Position numbers and translations under genes: made by a program. The notes under the pieces are model-generated. The model searched no databases, was not told where the DNA came from, and saw only the letters and a program-made list of their open reading frames with translations. Positions 1 through 7,679 of a DNA stretch of 64,000 bases are shown here, piece after piece. Source of the DNA: Baekduia alba (GTDB lineage: Bacteria; Actinomycetota; Thermoleophilia; Solirubrobacterales; Solirubrobacteraceae); contig NZ_CP114013.1 in the NCBI RefSeq assembly GCF_028416635.1, positions 4,650,001 through 4,714,000 of the forward strand. Reading direction: 5' to 3'. Each line of letters opens with the position of its first letter. The stretch's first letter is position 1.

Positions 1-2
1 AA

Positions 3-1121
3 TATTGGCCCGCCCACCCGTCGCCCCTCCCCCGCGCCGGTCAGCGCACGACCTTCGCCGGCTCGCAGATCGTGTGGCAGTTCTACCCCGGCCAGGGCTG
101 GCAGATCCAGTGGCTCGGGACGTTCGGCAAGGCCAACGCCCTGTGGATGGTCAAGACGCGCGACGACGACCTGCGCCGCCTGCTCGACGAGGCGCTCGGC
201 CTGGCGACCCAGCGCGCCGGCGGGATCGCCTTCGAGTACCTGTTCACCTTCGACGGCGGCCGGCCCCCGTGGGTCAGCGGCCTGGCGCAGGGCACCGCGC
301 TGTCGGCGCTGTCGCGCGGCGCCGTGCGGCTGCGCGACAACCGGTACTTCGACGCCGCCCGCACCGCGCTGGGGATCTTCAAGACGCCGCCGCCCACCGG
401 CGTGCTGCGCAGGACGAGCAACGGCTCGCACTACCTCCAGTACTCCTACGCGCCGCGGCTGCGGATCGTCAACGGCTTCACGCAGTCGCTCAACGGCCTG
501 CACGACTTCGCGGCGCTCGCCAACGACGCCGAGGGCCGCGCGCTCTTCGCCGCCGGCGAGAAGGCGCTGCGCGCCGAGCTCCCGGGCTTCGACACCGGCG
601 CGTGGTCGCTGTACTCGAAGCCGGGGGCGGAGTCCGACCTCGGCTACCACAAGGTCCTGCGTGACTTCCTGCGCGGGCTCTGCGACCGCCTCGGCGGATC
701 GGGCGCGCAGGCCGCGCAGGTGCAGGCGCCGCCGGCCGGCGCCACGACGCCGGCGCCGGCCGCGACCGCCGACCCCAAGCTCTACTGCGACACCGCGCGG
801 CGCTTCACCGCCGACCTCACGACCAAGCCCAAGCTGGAGATCACGGCGCCCGCGAAGGCGCTGCGCGCGAAGGTCGACGCCCACGTGCCGTTCACGCTCT
901 CGAAGATCGCGACCGTGACCATCACCGCGACTCGCGCCGGCCAGGTCGTGCTCAGCCGCACGGCGCGCCTGGCCTACGGCAAGCACTACGTGTCGATCAA
1001 GCCGTCGCGGGCCGGGCCGCTGCTGCTGCGCGTCGCCGCGACCGACCTCGCGGGCAACGGCAACGCGGCCCAGGCCACGGTCCACGTGCGCGCGGCGGCG
1101 AAGAAGCATCGCGGCGTCTAG
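3..1121 (+). CDS. D-glucuronyl C5-epimerase C-terminal domain protein (5' truncated by window)
   Basis: The frame is open from base 3 with no upstream stop, so the true start lies outside the window; about 372 residues are visible. The first ~210 resemble the GLCE C-terminal catalytic domain: a YAPRLRIVNGFTQSLNGL block, matching the family's 'LNGF..SL.GLYD' segment, then GAWSLYS followed by a YHKVLRDFLRGL helix. Eukaryotic members epimerise glucuronic to iduronic acid in heparan sulfate; a bacterial substrate, perhaps an exported uronic-acid polymer, is not established. A Pro/Ala/Thr linker follows, and the last ~100 residues look like a beta-sandwich (Ig-like) module ending in a basic tail, which suggests an extracytoplasmic protein. 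The family call is fairly sure; the reaction is not. Confidence 0.7.
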   Translation, partial: YWPAHPSPLPRAGQRTTFAGSQIVWQFYPGQGWQIQWLGTFGKANALWMVKTRDDDLRRLLDEALGLATQRAGGIAFEYLFTFDGGRPPWVSGLAQGTALSALSRGAVRLRDNRYFDAARTALGIFKTPPPTGVLRRTSNGSHYLQYSYAPRLRIVNGFTQSLNGLHDFAALANDAEGRALFAAGEKALRAELPGFDTGAWSLYSKPGAESDLGYHKVLRDFLRGLCDRLGGSGAQAAQVQAPPAGATTPAPAATADPKLYCDTARRFTADLTTKPKLEITAPAKALRAKVDAHVPFTLSKIATVTITATRAGQVVLSRTARLAYGKHYVSIKPSRAGPLLLRVAATDLAGNGNAAQATVHVRAAAKKHRGV

Positions 1122-1133
1122 GCTTTCGGCTCC

Positions 1134-2327
1134 TTGGGAGCCCCGCGCACGATCCTCTACACGGGCAAGGGCGGCGTCGGCAAGACGTCCGTCGCCGCGG
1201 CCACCGCGCGCCGCTGCGCGGCCGCCGGCCTGCGCACCGTGGTCCTGAGCACCGATCCGGCGCACAGCCTCTCGGACTCGCTGGAGACGAAGCTGGGCCC
1301 GGAGCCGGTCGCGGCGGGCGACCTGCTGTGGGGCCAGGAGGTCAGCGCGCAGGACGAGATGGAGCGCAACTGGGCCGGCGTCCAGGACTGGCTCGGCGAG
1401 CTGCTGATCGCGCGCGGCGTCGACCGGATCAGCGCCGAGGAGCTGACGGTCCCGCCCGGCATGGACGAGCTGTTCAGCCTGCTGGCGATCAAGGGCCACC
1501 ACGAGTCCGGCGCGTACGACGCGGTGATCGTCGACTGCGCGCCGACCGGCGAGACGCTGCGGCTGCTGTCGTTCCCCGACGTCGCGCGCTGGTGGCTGGA
1601 CAAGGTCTTCCCGCAGCAGGGCCGGATCCTCGACGCCGCGCGACCGTTCGCGCGCGCCGTGCTCGACGTGTCGCTGCCGGGCAACGAGGTCTTCGACGAC
1701 GTGCAGCGCCTGGTCCGCAACCTCATCGCGATGAACGAGATCCTGCGCGACAACGAGCACGTCTCGGTCCGGCTGGTGATGACCCCTGACCGGATGGTGG
1801 TCGACGAGGCGCGCCGGACGTTCACCTACCTCAACCTGTACGGGTACCTGACCGACGCCGTGGTCGTCAACCGCGTCTTCGGCGCCGAGGTCGGCGACTA
1901 CTTCGGCGCCTGGCGCGACCGCCAGCAGGCCCAGCTCGCCGCGGTGCGCGACGCGTTCGCGCCCGTGCCGGTGCTCCAGGCGCCGTACTTCGAGGAGGAG
2001 GTCGTCGGCGGCCCGATGCTCGACCGGCTCGGCGACGCGCTCTTCGGCGGCGACGGCGTGGCGCCGGCGCACGCGCTGCACCACGAGTCGGTCTCCGAGC
2101 GGCTGGAGCTGCGCGCCGACGGCGCGACGCTGCGGCTCGAGCTGCCCTTCGCCCAGCGCGGCGACATCTCGCTCAAGCGGCTGGGCAGCGAGTTGATCGT
2201 GCGCGTGGACGGGCACAAGCGCACCATGCTGCTTCCGCCCGCCCTCGACGACCTCGCCCCCGCCGGCGCGACGTTCGAGGACGGCGCGCTGATCGTGACC
2301 TTCGCCCCGGCGACCGCCGATGTCTGA
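1134..2327 (+). CDS. ArsA/Get3-family ATPase with C-terminal HSP20-like domain
   Basis: This 397-residue protein has the deviant Walker A GKGGVGKT at residues 11-18, the STDPAHSLSDSL switch I segment and DCAPTGETLRLLSFP (switch II/A-loop), all typical of ArsA/Get3. It carries one ATPase domain, so it would act as a homodimer. From about residue 315 to the end an HSP20/alpha-crystallin-like beta domain follows, seen in many bacterial ArsA relatives. The metal-binding cysteines of arsenite pumps and the Get3 CxxC are not visible, so arsenite efflux is unlikely; a chaperone or membrane-protein-targeting role is inferred. The TTG start gives the correct N-terminus, and TAGGCT lies 9 nt before it. 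It overlaps the next gene by 8 nt. Confidence 0.85.
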   Translation: MGAPRTILYTGKGGVGKTSVAAATARRCAAAGLRTVVLSTDPAHSLSDSLETKLGPEPVAAGDLLWGQEVSAQDEMERNWAGVQDWLGELLIARGVDRISAEELTVPPGMDELFSLLAIKGHHESGAYDAVIVDCAPTGETLRLLSFPDVARWWLDKVFPQQGRILDAARPFARAVLDVSLPGNEVFDDVQRLVRNLIAMNEILRDNEHVSVRLVMTPDRMVVDEARRTFTYLNLYGYLTDAVVVNRVFGAEVGDYFGAWRDRQQAQLAAVRDAFAPVPVLQAPYFEEEVVGGPMLDRLGDALFGGDGVAPAHALHHESVSERLELRADGATLRLELPFAQRGDISLKRLGSELIVRVDGHKRTMLLPPALDDLAPAGATFEDGALIVTFAPATADV

Positions 2328-2664
2328 TCCCGACGCCCTCGACGAGCTGCGCGAGCGGCTGCGCGCCACGCAGGAGGCGGCCGAGCGGATCGCCGGCACC
2401 CTCCCGCCGCAGGGCTGGGCGGCGACGTCGGAGGACGCGCGCTCGGAGACCGCCGCGGAGATCCAGGCGCTCGTCGGCGTCCTGCACGCGCTGCGCGACC
2501 TGGTCCCGGACGAGCTGTGGGAGCAGGTGCGCGAGATCGCCCGCCAGCTGCTGTTGCTGCTGCGCGCGCTGCTGGACCTCGTGGTGCAGCGGCTGGGCGC
2601 CGAGGGCGCGCCGGCGCGGCCGCGCGGCGCCGGGCCTGACCTCCAGGACATCCCCATCACCTGA
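2320..2664 (+). CDS. Small helical protein co-encoded with ArsA-like ATPase
   Basis: This 114-residue protein starts inside the end of the ATPase gene, so the two are translationally coupled. It is predicted almost entirely alpha-helical: an N-terminal charged helix, then a Leu-rich amphipathic helix near residues 72-95 (ARQLLLLLRALLDLVVQRL), then a Pro/Arg-rich tail. The hydrophobic stretch is interrupted by Arg and Asp, so it is more likely a peripheral or coiled-coil helix than a true membrane span. No family was recognised. Coupling to an ArsA/Get3-type ATPase suggests a cofactor or client. Confidence 0.7.
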   Translation: MSDPDALDELRERLRATQEAAERIAGTLPPQGWAATSEDARSETAAEIQALVGVLHALRDLVPDELWEQVREIARQLLLLLRALLDLVVQRLGAEGAPARPRGAGPDLQDIPIT

Positions 2665-2683
2665 ATGGGTCGCGTCGCGCGCC

Positions 2684-2721
2684 TACAATCGGCCCTGATG
2701 GCAGGGGCGAACCTCTCGTGA
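2684..2721 (+). promoter_or_regulatory. Candidate promoter with leaderless 7-codon upstream ORF
   Basis: TACAAT (2684-2689) is a near-consensus -10 box; CTGAAT at 2661-2666 is a weak -35 at 17-nt spacing. Eight nt after the -10 an ATG (2698) opens a seven-residue ORF, MAGANLS, whose TGA (2719-2721) overlaps the GTG start of the next gene at 2718 as GTGA. A leaderless mini-ORF coupled to the main gene is a recognised actinobacterial arrangement. Function here is inferred. Confidence 0.4.
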
Positions 2722-3434
2722 TCACCCGCCTGCGCAGGTCGTTCGCCAACCTGGCGTCCGAGCAGCGCCGCGTGGGGCTGGCCGCGCTGCTGGTCCTCGC
2801 GTCGATGCTGCTGCCGTGGTACTCGAAGACCACCAACGCCATCACCAAGAACGGGTTGGCCAACGTCCACGAGTCCAAGTTGGCGATCCTCGTGCCGTCG
2901 TTCGTGGAGGCGTCGATCTTCCTCGTCGCGGTCGCCGTGTTGGTGCTGATGTTCTTCCGCGGCGAGGGGCGCGCGTTCCACCTGCCCTTCGGCGACGGCA
3001 TCGTCTGCACGGCCGCCGGGGCGTGGGTCGCGTTCCTGGTGTTCTACCGCTTCATCGACCAGCCGTCGGGCGGGACGTCGAAGAACTTGGCCTACAGCTA
3101 CGACCTGTCCTGGGGCATCTTCTTCGGGCTGCTGGCCGCCGCGTTCCTGATCTACTCGGGGACGCGGCTGCGCCTCGCGAACGTCGCCGAGCCGCCGCTG
3201 CCCGGCGAGGGTCCGACCGCGGTAGCGCCACGCCCGGCGCCCGCGCCGACCGTGGTCGCGCCGACCGCGCCCGACTCGGCCGCGGACCGCGAACGGCGCC
3301 GCCGCGAGCGCGAGGCGCGCCGGCGTGGCGAGGACGAGACCGTGACCGCGCCGGCCGCGCCGCCGACGACGCGCCAACCCGCGCGGCCCGACATCGACGG
3401 CGGCACGCAGCTCAGCTTCGACGAGCAGGAATAG
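2718..3434 (+). CDS. Four-helix membrane protein with Thr-rich cytoplasmic tail
   Basis: This 238-residue protein has four hydrophobic segments, at about residues 16-35, 60-82, 92-112 and 133-152, followed by a ~80-residue hydrophilic tail rich in Pro, Ala, Thr and Arg/Glu runs. The tail holds Thr-containing patches such as DETVTAPAAP and GGTQLSFDEQE that could be phosphorylated, but this is a guess. The GTG start overlaps the stop of a putative leader peptide. No family was recognised. The next gene has a similar design, so the pair may be distant paralogues acting together. Confidence 0.65.
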   Translation: MITRLRRSFANLASEQRRVGLAALLVLASMLLPWYSKTTNAITKNGLANVHESKLAILVPSFVEASIFLVAVAVLVLMFFRGEGRAFHLPFGDGIVCTAAGAWVAFLVFYRFIDQPSGGTSKNLAYSYDLSWGIFFGLLAAAFLIYSGTRLRLANVAEPPLPGEGPTAVAPRPAPAPTVVAPTAPDSAADRERRRREREARRRGEDETVTAPAAPPTTRQPARPDIDGGTQLSFDEQE

Positions 3435-3463
3435 CGTTCTCCCGCCCCGGGAACCCCCAGGGC

Positions 3464-4249
3464 ATGTTCGGACGACGGCGACGGATGGATGACGCGGTTG
3501 ACGGCGATCGGGAGGTGGTCGTCGAGCACGGCGCGTCGCTGGCCAAGGGCCCGGCGCTCATCGCGGGCTCGATCCTCGTGGCCTTCGGCCTGGCCAGCCT
3601 GCTGAAGAACAACGACTTCCCCTCGTTCTCGTCGTCGTTCCCCGACGGCGAGGTGCAGGGCACCAACTTCCTCGGGCTCGAGGTCAACGGCTGGACGGCC
3701 TTCTTCGCGATCACCGCGGGCGCGCTGCTGCTGTTCGGCGCCGCGCAGCACCACCTGGCGAAGATGATGTCGTTGATCGTCGGCCTCGCGCTCGCCGCGT
3801 GCGCGGTCATCGCGGTGATCGACGGCCAGGACGTCCTCGGCCTCGCCGCCGCCAACAACTGGACGAAGCTCGCCTTCGCGATCGCCGGCGGGCTGATGCT
3901 CCTCAACGCCCTGATGCCGCGCACGACGCGCCGTCGCGAGGTCGTCACGCCGGCCGGCGCCGCGGTCGCCGACGAGGAGCGCGAGGCCGACGCGGATCGC
4001 CGCTTCGGCCGCCCGTCGGCCCGGACGGACGCGCCCGTCGCCGCCGCGGAGCCGCGCACGACGGTGGCCGACCGCGAGCGCGAGCCGGTCGGCGCGACCA
4101 CGGCCGCCGAGGCGCCCACCACCGTCGGCCGTCGCACCGTGCCCGCGGACGAGGCCCCGACGACGACGGGCCGGACCCCGGTCGCCGCCGACGAGGCCGA
4201 CGCCGCCGACGCGCCGACCACCACGCGCCGCAAGCGCCGCTTCTTCTAG
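3464..4249 (+). CDS. Four-helix membrane protein with repeated APTT-type tail
   Basis: This 261-residue protein begins at the ATG at 3464; the same frame is open far upstream but that part is not coding. Hydrophobic segments lie at roughly residues 27-46, 76-92, 98-117 and 130-148. The ~100-residue tail contains several related Thr-rich units (APTTVGRRTVPA, APTTTGRTPVAA, APTTTRRKRRFF) and ends in a strongly basic patch. It lies 29 nt after its likely paralogue and convergent with the MarR gene, which it overlaps by 4 nt at the stop codons. No function was recognised. Confidence 0.65.
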   Translation: MFGRRRRMDDAVDGDREVVVEHGASLAKGPALIAGSILVAFGLASLLKNNDFPSFSSSFPDGEVQGTNFLGLEVNGWTAFFAITAGALLLFGAAQHHLAKMMSLIVGLALAACAVIAVIDGQDVLGLAAANNWTKLAFAIAGGLMLLNALMPRTTRRREVVTPAGAAVADEEREADADRRFGRPSARTDAPVAAAEPRTTVADREREPVGATTAAEAPTTVGRRTVPADEAPTTTGRTPVAADEADAADAPTTTRRKRRFF

Positions 4250-4704
4250 CCCTCGTCCTGCGCGGCGAGCAGCGCCGCGACGATCCGGTCCAAGGCCGCG
4301 AGATCCTCCGGCGGCAGCGCGCGCACGGCCGCCGGCGGCGCGCCCAGCATGCGCTCGGCCTTCGCCGCCGCGCGCCGGCCGGCGGGCGTGACCTTCAGGA
4401 TCTTCGCGCGCCGGTCGGTGGGATGCGGCGTGCGCTCGACGAGCCCCTTCTTCTCGAGCTCGTCGACGATCACGGTGATGTGCGGCGGGTCGGTGCCGAG
4501 CTCGGCAGCGAGCTCGCGGCCGGTCATCGGCCGCCACGCCAGCCGCCGCAGCGCCTTGAGGCGCGCGAAGCTGAGCCCGAGCGCGTCGCTGACGGCGCGC
4601 AGGCGGTCGTTGTCCAGGACGAGGTCGCCCATCGATCGCCACACGCGCTCGGCGGCGTCCTCCTTGCCACGGCCGCGCCGCCGGTACCCGTCGTCGCCGC
4701 TCAC
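4246..4704 (-). CDS. MarR-family transcriptional regulator
   Basis: This 152-residue winged-helix protein has the MarR recognition helix region (RELAAELGTDPPHITVIVDELEKKGLVERTP) and the DRRAKILKVTPAGR wing. The GTG start at 4704 overlaps the stop of the upstream MFS gene as GTGA, so the efflux gene and regulator form one minus-strand operon. MarR proteins usually repress a linked transporter and release DNA on binding a small aromatic ligand. The likely operator is the palindrome over the transporter start at 6127-6145. Confidence 0.85.
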   Translation of the reverse strand: MSGDDGYRRRGRGKEDAAERVWRSMGDLVLDNDRLRAVSDALGLSFARLKALRRLAWRPMTGRELAAELGTDPPHITVIVDELEKKGLVERTPHPTDRRAKILKVTPAGRRAAAKAERMLGAPPAAVRALPPEDLAALDRIVAALLAAQDEG

Positions 4705-6131
4705 GACACCACCTCCGCCAGGCGGCGCGCCGTCTGGTCGGCGGTCCCGAGGGCCCACGCCGACGTCGTCGCGAGACCGAGCGTGAACACGGCGGCGCCG
4801 CACCCGGCGACGATCCACCACCCCGCGTGGCTCGCCTCCGCGAAGCCCAGGTGCAGCGAGGCGCCCGCGGCAGCCGCGGTCGTCACCGCGCCCACGATCG
4901 CCACGCCCAGCGACTGGCCGATCATCCGCGAGGTCGATGCGATCGCCGCCGCGACGCCGGCCTGATCGGCCGGCATCCCCGAGACGGCGGTGTTCGTGAT
5001 CGGCGGGTTGACGACGCCGAAGCCGATCCCGAACACCGCGTAGGCGGCGATCAGCCAGCCGACCGCCGTCGTCGCCGTCAGCTCGGTCAGCATCAGGCTG
5101 CCCAGCCCGATCCCGGCGCCGCCGATCAGCAGCGGCACGCGCGGCCCGAACGTCGCGACCACGCGCCCGGACACCGGCCCGAACACCATCGCCATCCCGG
5201 CCATCGGCAGCGTCAGCAGGCCGGCGTGCAGCGCGCTGAAGCCACGGACCTCCTGCAGGTACAGGGTGTTCAGGAACAGGAAGCCCGCCATCGCGGCGAA
5301 CGCGCAGACGGCGATCAGGGTGGCGCCCGAGAACGGCGCGCTGCGGAAGAAGCGCAGCTCGATCAGCGGCTCGCGCCGGCGCGGCTCGTAGAACAGCAGC
5401 CCGCTCAGCGCCGCCGCGGAGAGCGCGAAGAGCGCGACGATCCGCGTCGACGTCCACCCCGCGCCGGGGCCTTCGATGATCGCGTAGACCAGCGAGGCGA
5501 GCATCACGACGACGAGGACCTGGCCGACCGGGTCGACGCGCCGCGCCTTGACGGCCCGCGACTCCGGGACGTAGCGCGCGGCCAGCGCGATCGCCAGCAG
5601 GCCGACCGGGAGGTTCACCAGGAAGATCGCACGCCAGCTGATCTCGACGAGCGCGCCGCCGATCACCGGGCCGAGCGCCAGCGAGATCCCGACGACGCCG
5701 CCCCAGATGCCGATCGCCTGTGCCCGCTCGCGCGGGTCCTCGAAGGTGTTGCGGATGATCGACATGGCCACCGGGTTGAGCATCGATCCGCCGACGGCCT
5801 GCACCGCGCGGAAGGCGATCAGCGCCCCGATGCTCGGCGCCAGCGAGCACGCCAGCGATCCGAGCGTGAAGAGCACGAGCCCGGTCTGGAACACGCGCAC
5901 GCGCCCCAGCCGGTCCGCGGTCGATCCCGAGACCATCAACAACGACGCGAGCACCAGGGTGTACGCGTCGATCGTCCATTGCAGCTCGGAGACCGAGGCG
6001 TTGAAGTCGGTCCGGATGGAGGGGAGCGCGACGTTGACGATCGTCACGTCGAGCCCGACGATCAGCAGGCTCATGCAGCAGATCGCCAGGACGCGCAGCC
6101 GCCCGCGGCGGTCGAGGTCAGTTATAGCCAT
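4701..6131 (-). CDS. MFS drug efflux transporter, DHA2 (EmrB/QacA) family
   Basis: This 476-residue membrane protein starts at the ATG at 6131 (MAITDLDRRGR). About 14 hydrophobic segments fit the DHA2 proton antiporters. Motif A is seen as GSTADRLGRVRVF after TM2, and the antiporter motif C as GIWGGVVGISLALGPVIGG in TM5. TATAAC lies 6 nt before the ATG, so the mRNA is probably leaderless and the promoter overlaps the palindromic operator. It is cotranscribed with the MarR gene, which it overlaps by 4 nt. Substrates cannot be read from the sequence. Confidence 0.88.
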   Translation of the reverse strand: MAITDLDRRGRLRVLAICCMSLLIVGLDVTIVNVALPSIRTDFNASVSELQWTIDAYTLVLASLLMVSGSTADRLGRVRVFQTGLVLFTLGSLACSLAPSIGALIAFRAVQAVGGSMLNPVAMSIIRNTFEDPRERAQAIGIWGGVVGISLALGPVIGGALVEISWRAIFLVNLPVGLLAIALAARYVPESRAVKARRVDPVGQVLVVVMLASLVYAIIEGPGAGWTSTRIVALFALSAAALSGLLFYEPRRREPLIELRFFRSAPFSGATLIAVCAFAAMAGFLFLNTLYLQEVRGFSALHAGLLTLPMAGMAMVFGPVSGRVVATFGPRVPLLIGGAGIGLGSLMLTELTATTAVGWLIAAYAVFGIGFGVVNPPITNTAVSGMPADQAGVAAAIASTSRMIGQSLGVAIVGAVTTAAAAGASLHLGFAEASHAGWWIVAGCGAAVFTLGLATTSAWALGTADQTARRLAEVVS

Positions 6132-6145
6132 ACAATCGTTATAGC
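6121..6145. promoter_or_regulatory. Candidate MarR operator over -10 box and start codon
   Basis: The octamer GTTATAGC occurs at 6121-6128 and 6138-6145, a direct repeat with 17-bp period. The same region holds an imperfect palindrome, GCCATA-N7-TATAGC (6127-6145). It covers both the TATAAC -10 box and the ATG of the efflux gene, where a bound MarR dimer would block transcription. It is AT-rich compared with its surroundings. Confidence 0.5.
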
Positions 6146-6152
6146 ACGACAA

Positions 6153-6383
6153 CTATCTCGGCAGGACGATCCCCCGGGCCGCGACCAGCGCCCAGCTGCC
6201 CTCCAGCAGCAGGAAGCCCCACTGCTCGTCGTGCAGCGCGAGCGCCGCGAGCAGCGCGCTGCCGCCGAGGTTCAACCACAGATAGGCAGGTGCCGCGGTC
6301 GGCAGCGTGCCGACCTGCGACCACACGAACGGGACCAGCACGGCGAGGGCACCGGCGATCTGCAACAGCTCGGCGAGGGACAT
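6153..6383 (-). CDS. CBU_0592-like small membrane protein
   Basis: This 76-residue protein has three hydrophobic segments. The PAYLWLNLGGSALLAALALHDEQWGFLLLEGSWALVA block resembles the CBU_0592 family pattern (YQLLNLIGALLL...W...LNLVWALIA). The ATG at 6383 has GGAGG 9 nt upstream. It sits just upstream of the efflux gene on the same strand. The role of the family is unknown. Confidence 0.6.
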   Translation of the reverse strand: MSLAELLQIAGALAVLVPFVWSQVGTLPTAAPAYLWLNLGGSALLAALALHDEQWGFLLLEGSWALVAARGIVLPR

Positions 6384-6505
6384 GACGAGGGACCTCCATG
6401 GGTCGCGCGCCGTCGTCGTCCCGGGTACGGCGCACCCTCTCGTCCGGGGCCGGCGCACTGCGCGACCGGCCACCGCTCCACGGTAGCAACGGACCCCGAC
6501 GGGAG

Positions 6506-6703
6506 CTAGAAGTCGAGCGGGCCCTGGTCCTGGTAGCTCTGATAGGCGCCCAGGATCAGCAGCGCCGTCGCGAGGAACAGGATCGCGATGCCGATCCCGA
6601 CGATGCGCTGGTCGCGGAAGATGTGGCCCATCACCGCGAGCACGAAGCCAAAGGCCATCAGCGCGTAGATCGGTGGAGCGGAGAGGGCGCCCAGGAGGAG
6701 CAC
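6506..6703 (-). CDS. Small two-helix membrane protein
   Basis: This 65-residue protein has a GTG start at 6703 and two hydrophobic spans, PPIYALMAFGFVLAVMGHIF and IVGIGIAILFLATALLILGAY, joined by a short basic turn. TAGGGT lies 8 nt before the GTG, fitting a leaderless promoter divergent from that of the MoxR gene. No family was recognised. High helix quality and the promoter placement argue it is real rather than a chance ORF. Confidence 0.55.
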   Translation of the reverse strand: MLLLGALSAPPIYALMAFGFVLAVMGHIFRDQRIVGIGIAILFLATALLILGAYQSYQDQGPLDF

Positions 6704-6711
6704 GGGCCGTC

Positions 6712-6733
6712 ACCCTAACCAGGCTCGTAGACT
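6712..6733. promoter_or_regulatory. Divergent leaderless -10 boxes
   Basis: TAGGGT on the minus strand (6712-6717) lies 8 nt before the GTG at 6703, and TAGACT on the plus strand (6728-6733) lies 9 nt before the ATG at 6743. The two promoters must overlap in their -35 regions, so the small membrane gene and moxR could be co-regulated. Confidence 0.4.
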
Positions 6734-6742
6734 TCGGCGCCC

Positions 6743-7627
6743 ATGCCGGTCGAGCCGAACTCCGTCAGCGACGTCAACGAGGGCCTGCGGGCCACGGGCT
6801 ACCTGCCCGGCGAGTCCACCGCGCTGGTCAGCTACCTCGCCGCCAAGCTCGGCAAGCCGATCCTCGTCGAGGGTCCCGCGGGCGTCGGCAAGACCGAGCT
6901 GGCCAAGGCGCTCGCCAAGTACCTCGGCCGCGAGCTGATCCGCCTGCAGTGCTACGAGGGCCTCGACGAGGCCAAGGCGCTGTACGAGTGGAACTACCGC
7001 AAGCAGCTGCTGCGCATCCAGGCCGAGCGCCAGGGCACGGGCTGGGACGACGTCCAGGACGACATCTTCGGCGAGGAGTTCCTGCTCCAGCGCCCGCTGA
7101 TGACCGCGATCGCCTCGCCCGACCCCGTCGTGCTGCTGATCGACGAGATCGACAAGACCGACCAGGAGTTCGAGGCGATGCTCCTCGAGGTCCTCTCCGA
7201 CTTCCAGATCTCGATCCCGGAGCTCGGGACCGTGGCCTCCAAGTCGCACCCGGTCGTGCTGTTGACCTCCAACAACACGCGCGAGCTGACCGAGGCCCTG
7301 AAGCGCCGCTGCCTCTACCTGTGGCTCGACTACCCCGACCTCGAGCACGAGCTGGAGATCGTCAAGCTCCACACGCCCGAGCTGCCCGACGCCGTCGGCC
7401 GCAAGCTCGTGGAGGTCGTCGCGCTGGTCCGCGACCTCGACCTCAAGAAGCCGCCGTCGATCGCCGAGTCGATCGACTGGGCCCGCGCCCTGCTGCTGCT
7501 CGGCGCGCAGGACATCGACAAGGACGTGTTCAACGACACGCTGTCGGTGATCGTCAAGCACCGGACCGACCTCGACGTCGTCGCCGAGCGGGTCGGGGTC
7601 AAGCTCAGTGCCCCCGCAGCCCCATAG
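6743..7627 (+). CDS. MoxR-family AAA+ ATPase
   Basis: This 294-residue AAA+ protein has Walker A GPAGVGKT at 44-51, Walker B VVLLIDEIDKTD near 129-140, and sensor 1 with LTSNNTRELTEALKRRC. MoxR ATPases act as chaperones that mature cofactor enzymes together with a von Willebrand factor A partner. The next gene is exactly such a CoxE-like partner, starting close to or within the end of this one. No CO dehydrogenase or other client gene is in view, so the target is unknown. Confidence 0.9.
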   Translation: MPVEPNSVSDVNEGLRATGYLPGESTALVSYLAAKLGKPILVEGPAGVGKTELAKALAKYLGRELIRLQCYEGLDEAKALYEWNYRKQLLRIQAERQGTGWDDVQDDIFGEEFLLQRPLMTAIASPDPVVLLIDEIDKTDQEFEAMLLEVLSDFQISIPELGTVASKSHPVVLLTSNNTRELTEALKRRCLYLWLDYPDLEHELEIVKLHTPELPDAVGRKLVEVVALVRDLDLKKPPSIAESIDWARALLLLGAQDIDKDVFNDTLSVIVKHRTDLDVVAERVGVKLSAPAAP

Positions 7628-7679
7628 GAACGCGCGCCGCGCGGGAGTCCACGGCTCGGCGCAGCTCGAGCGCCCTGGC

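Noticed and set aside
3152-4642. Very long minus-strand open frames such as 3152-4642 and 24278-25918
   Set aside because: They are antisense shadows of real genes: composition is Arg/Ala/Gly-rich without hydrophobic cores, as expected from high-GC opposite strands.
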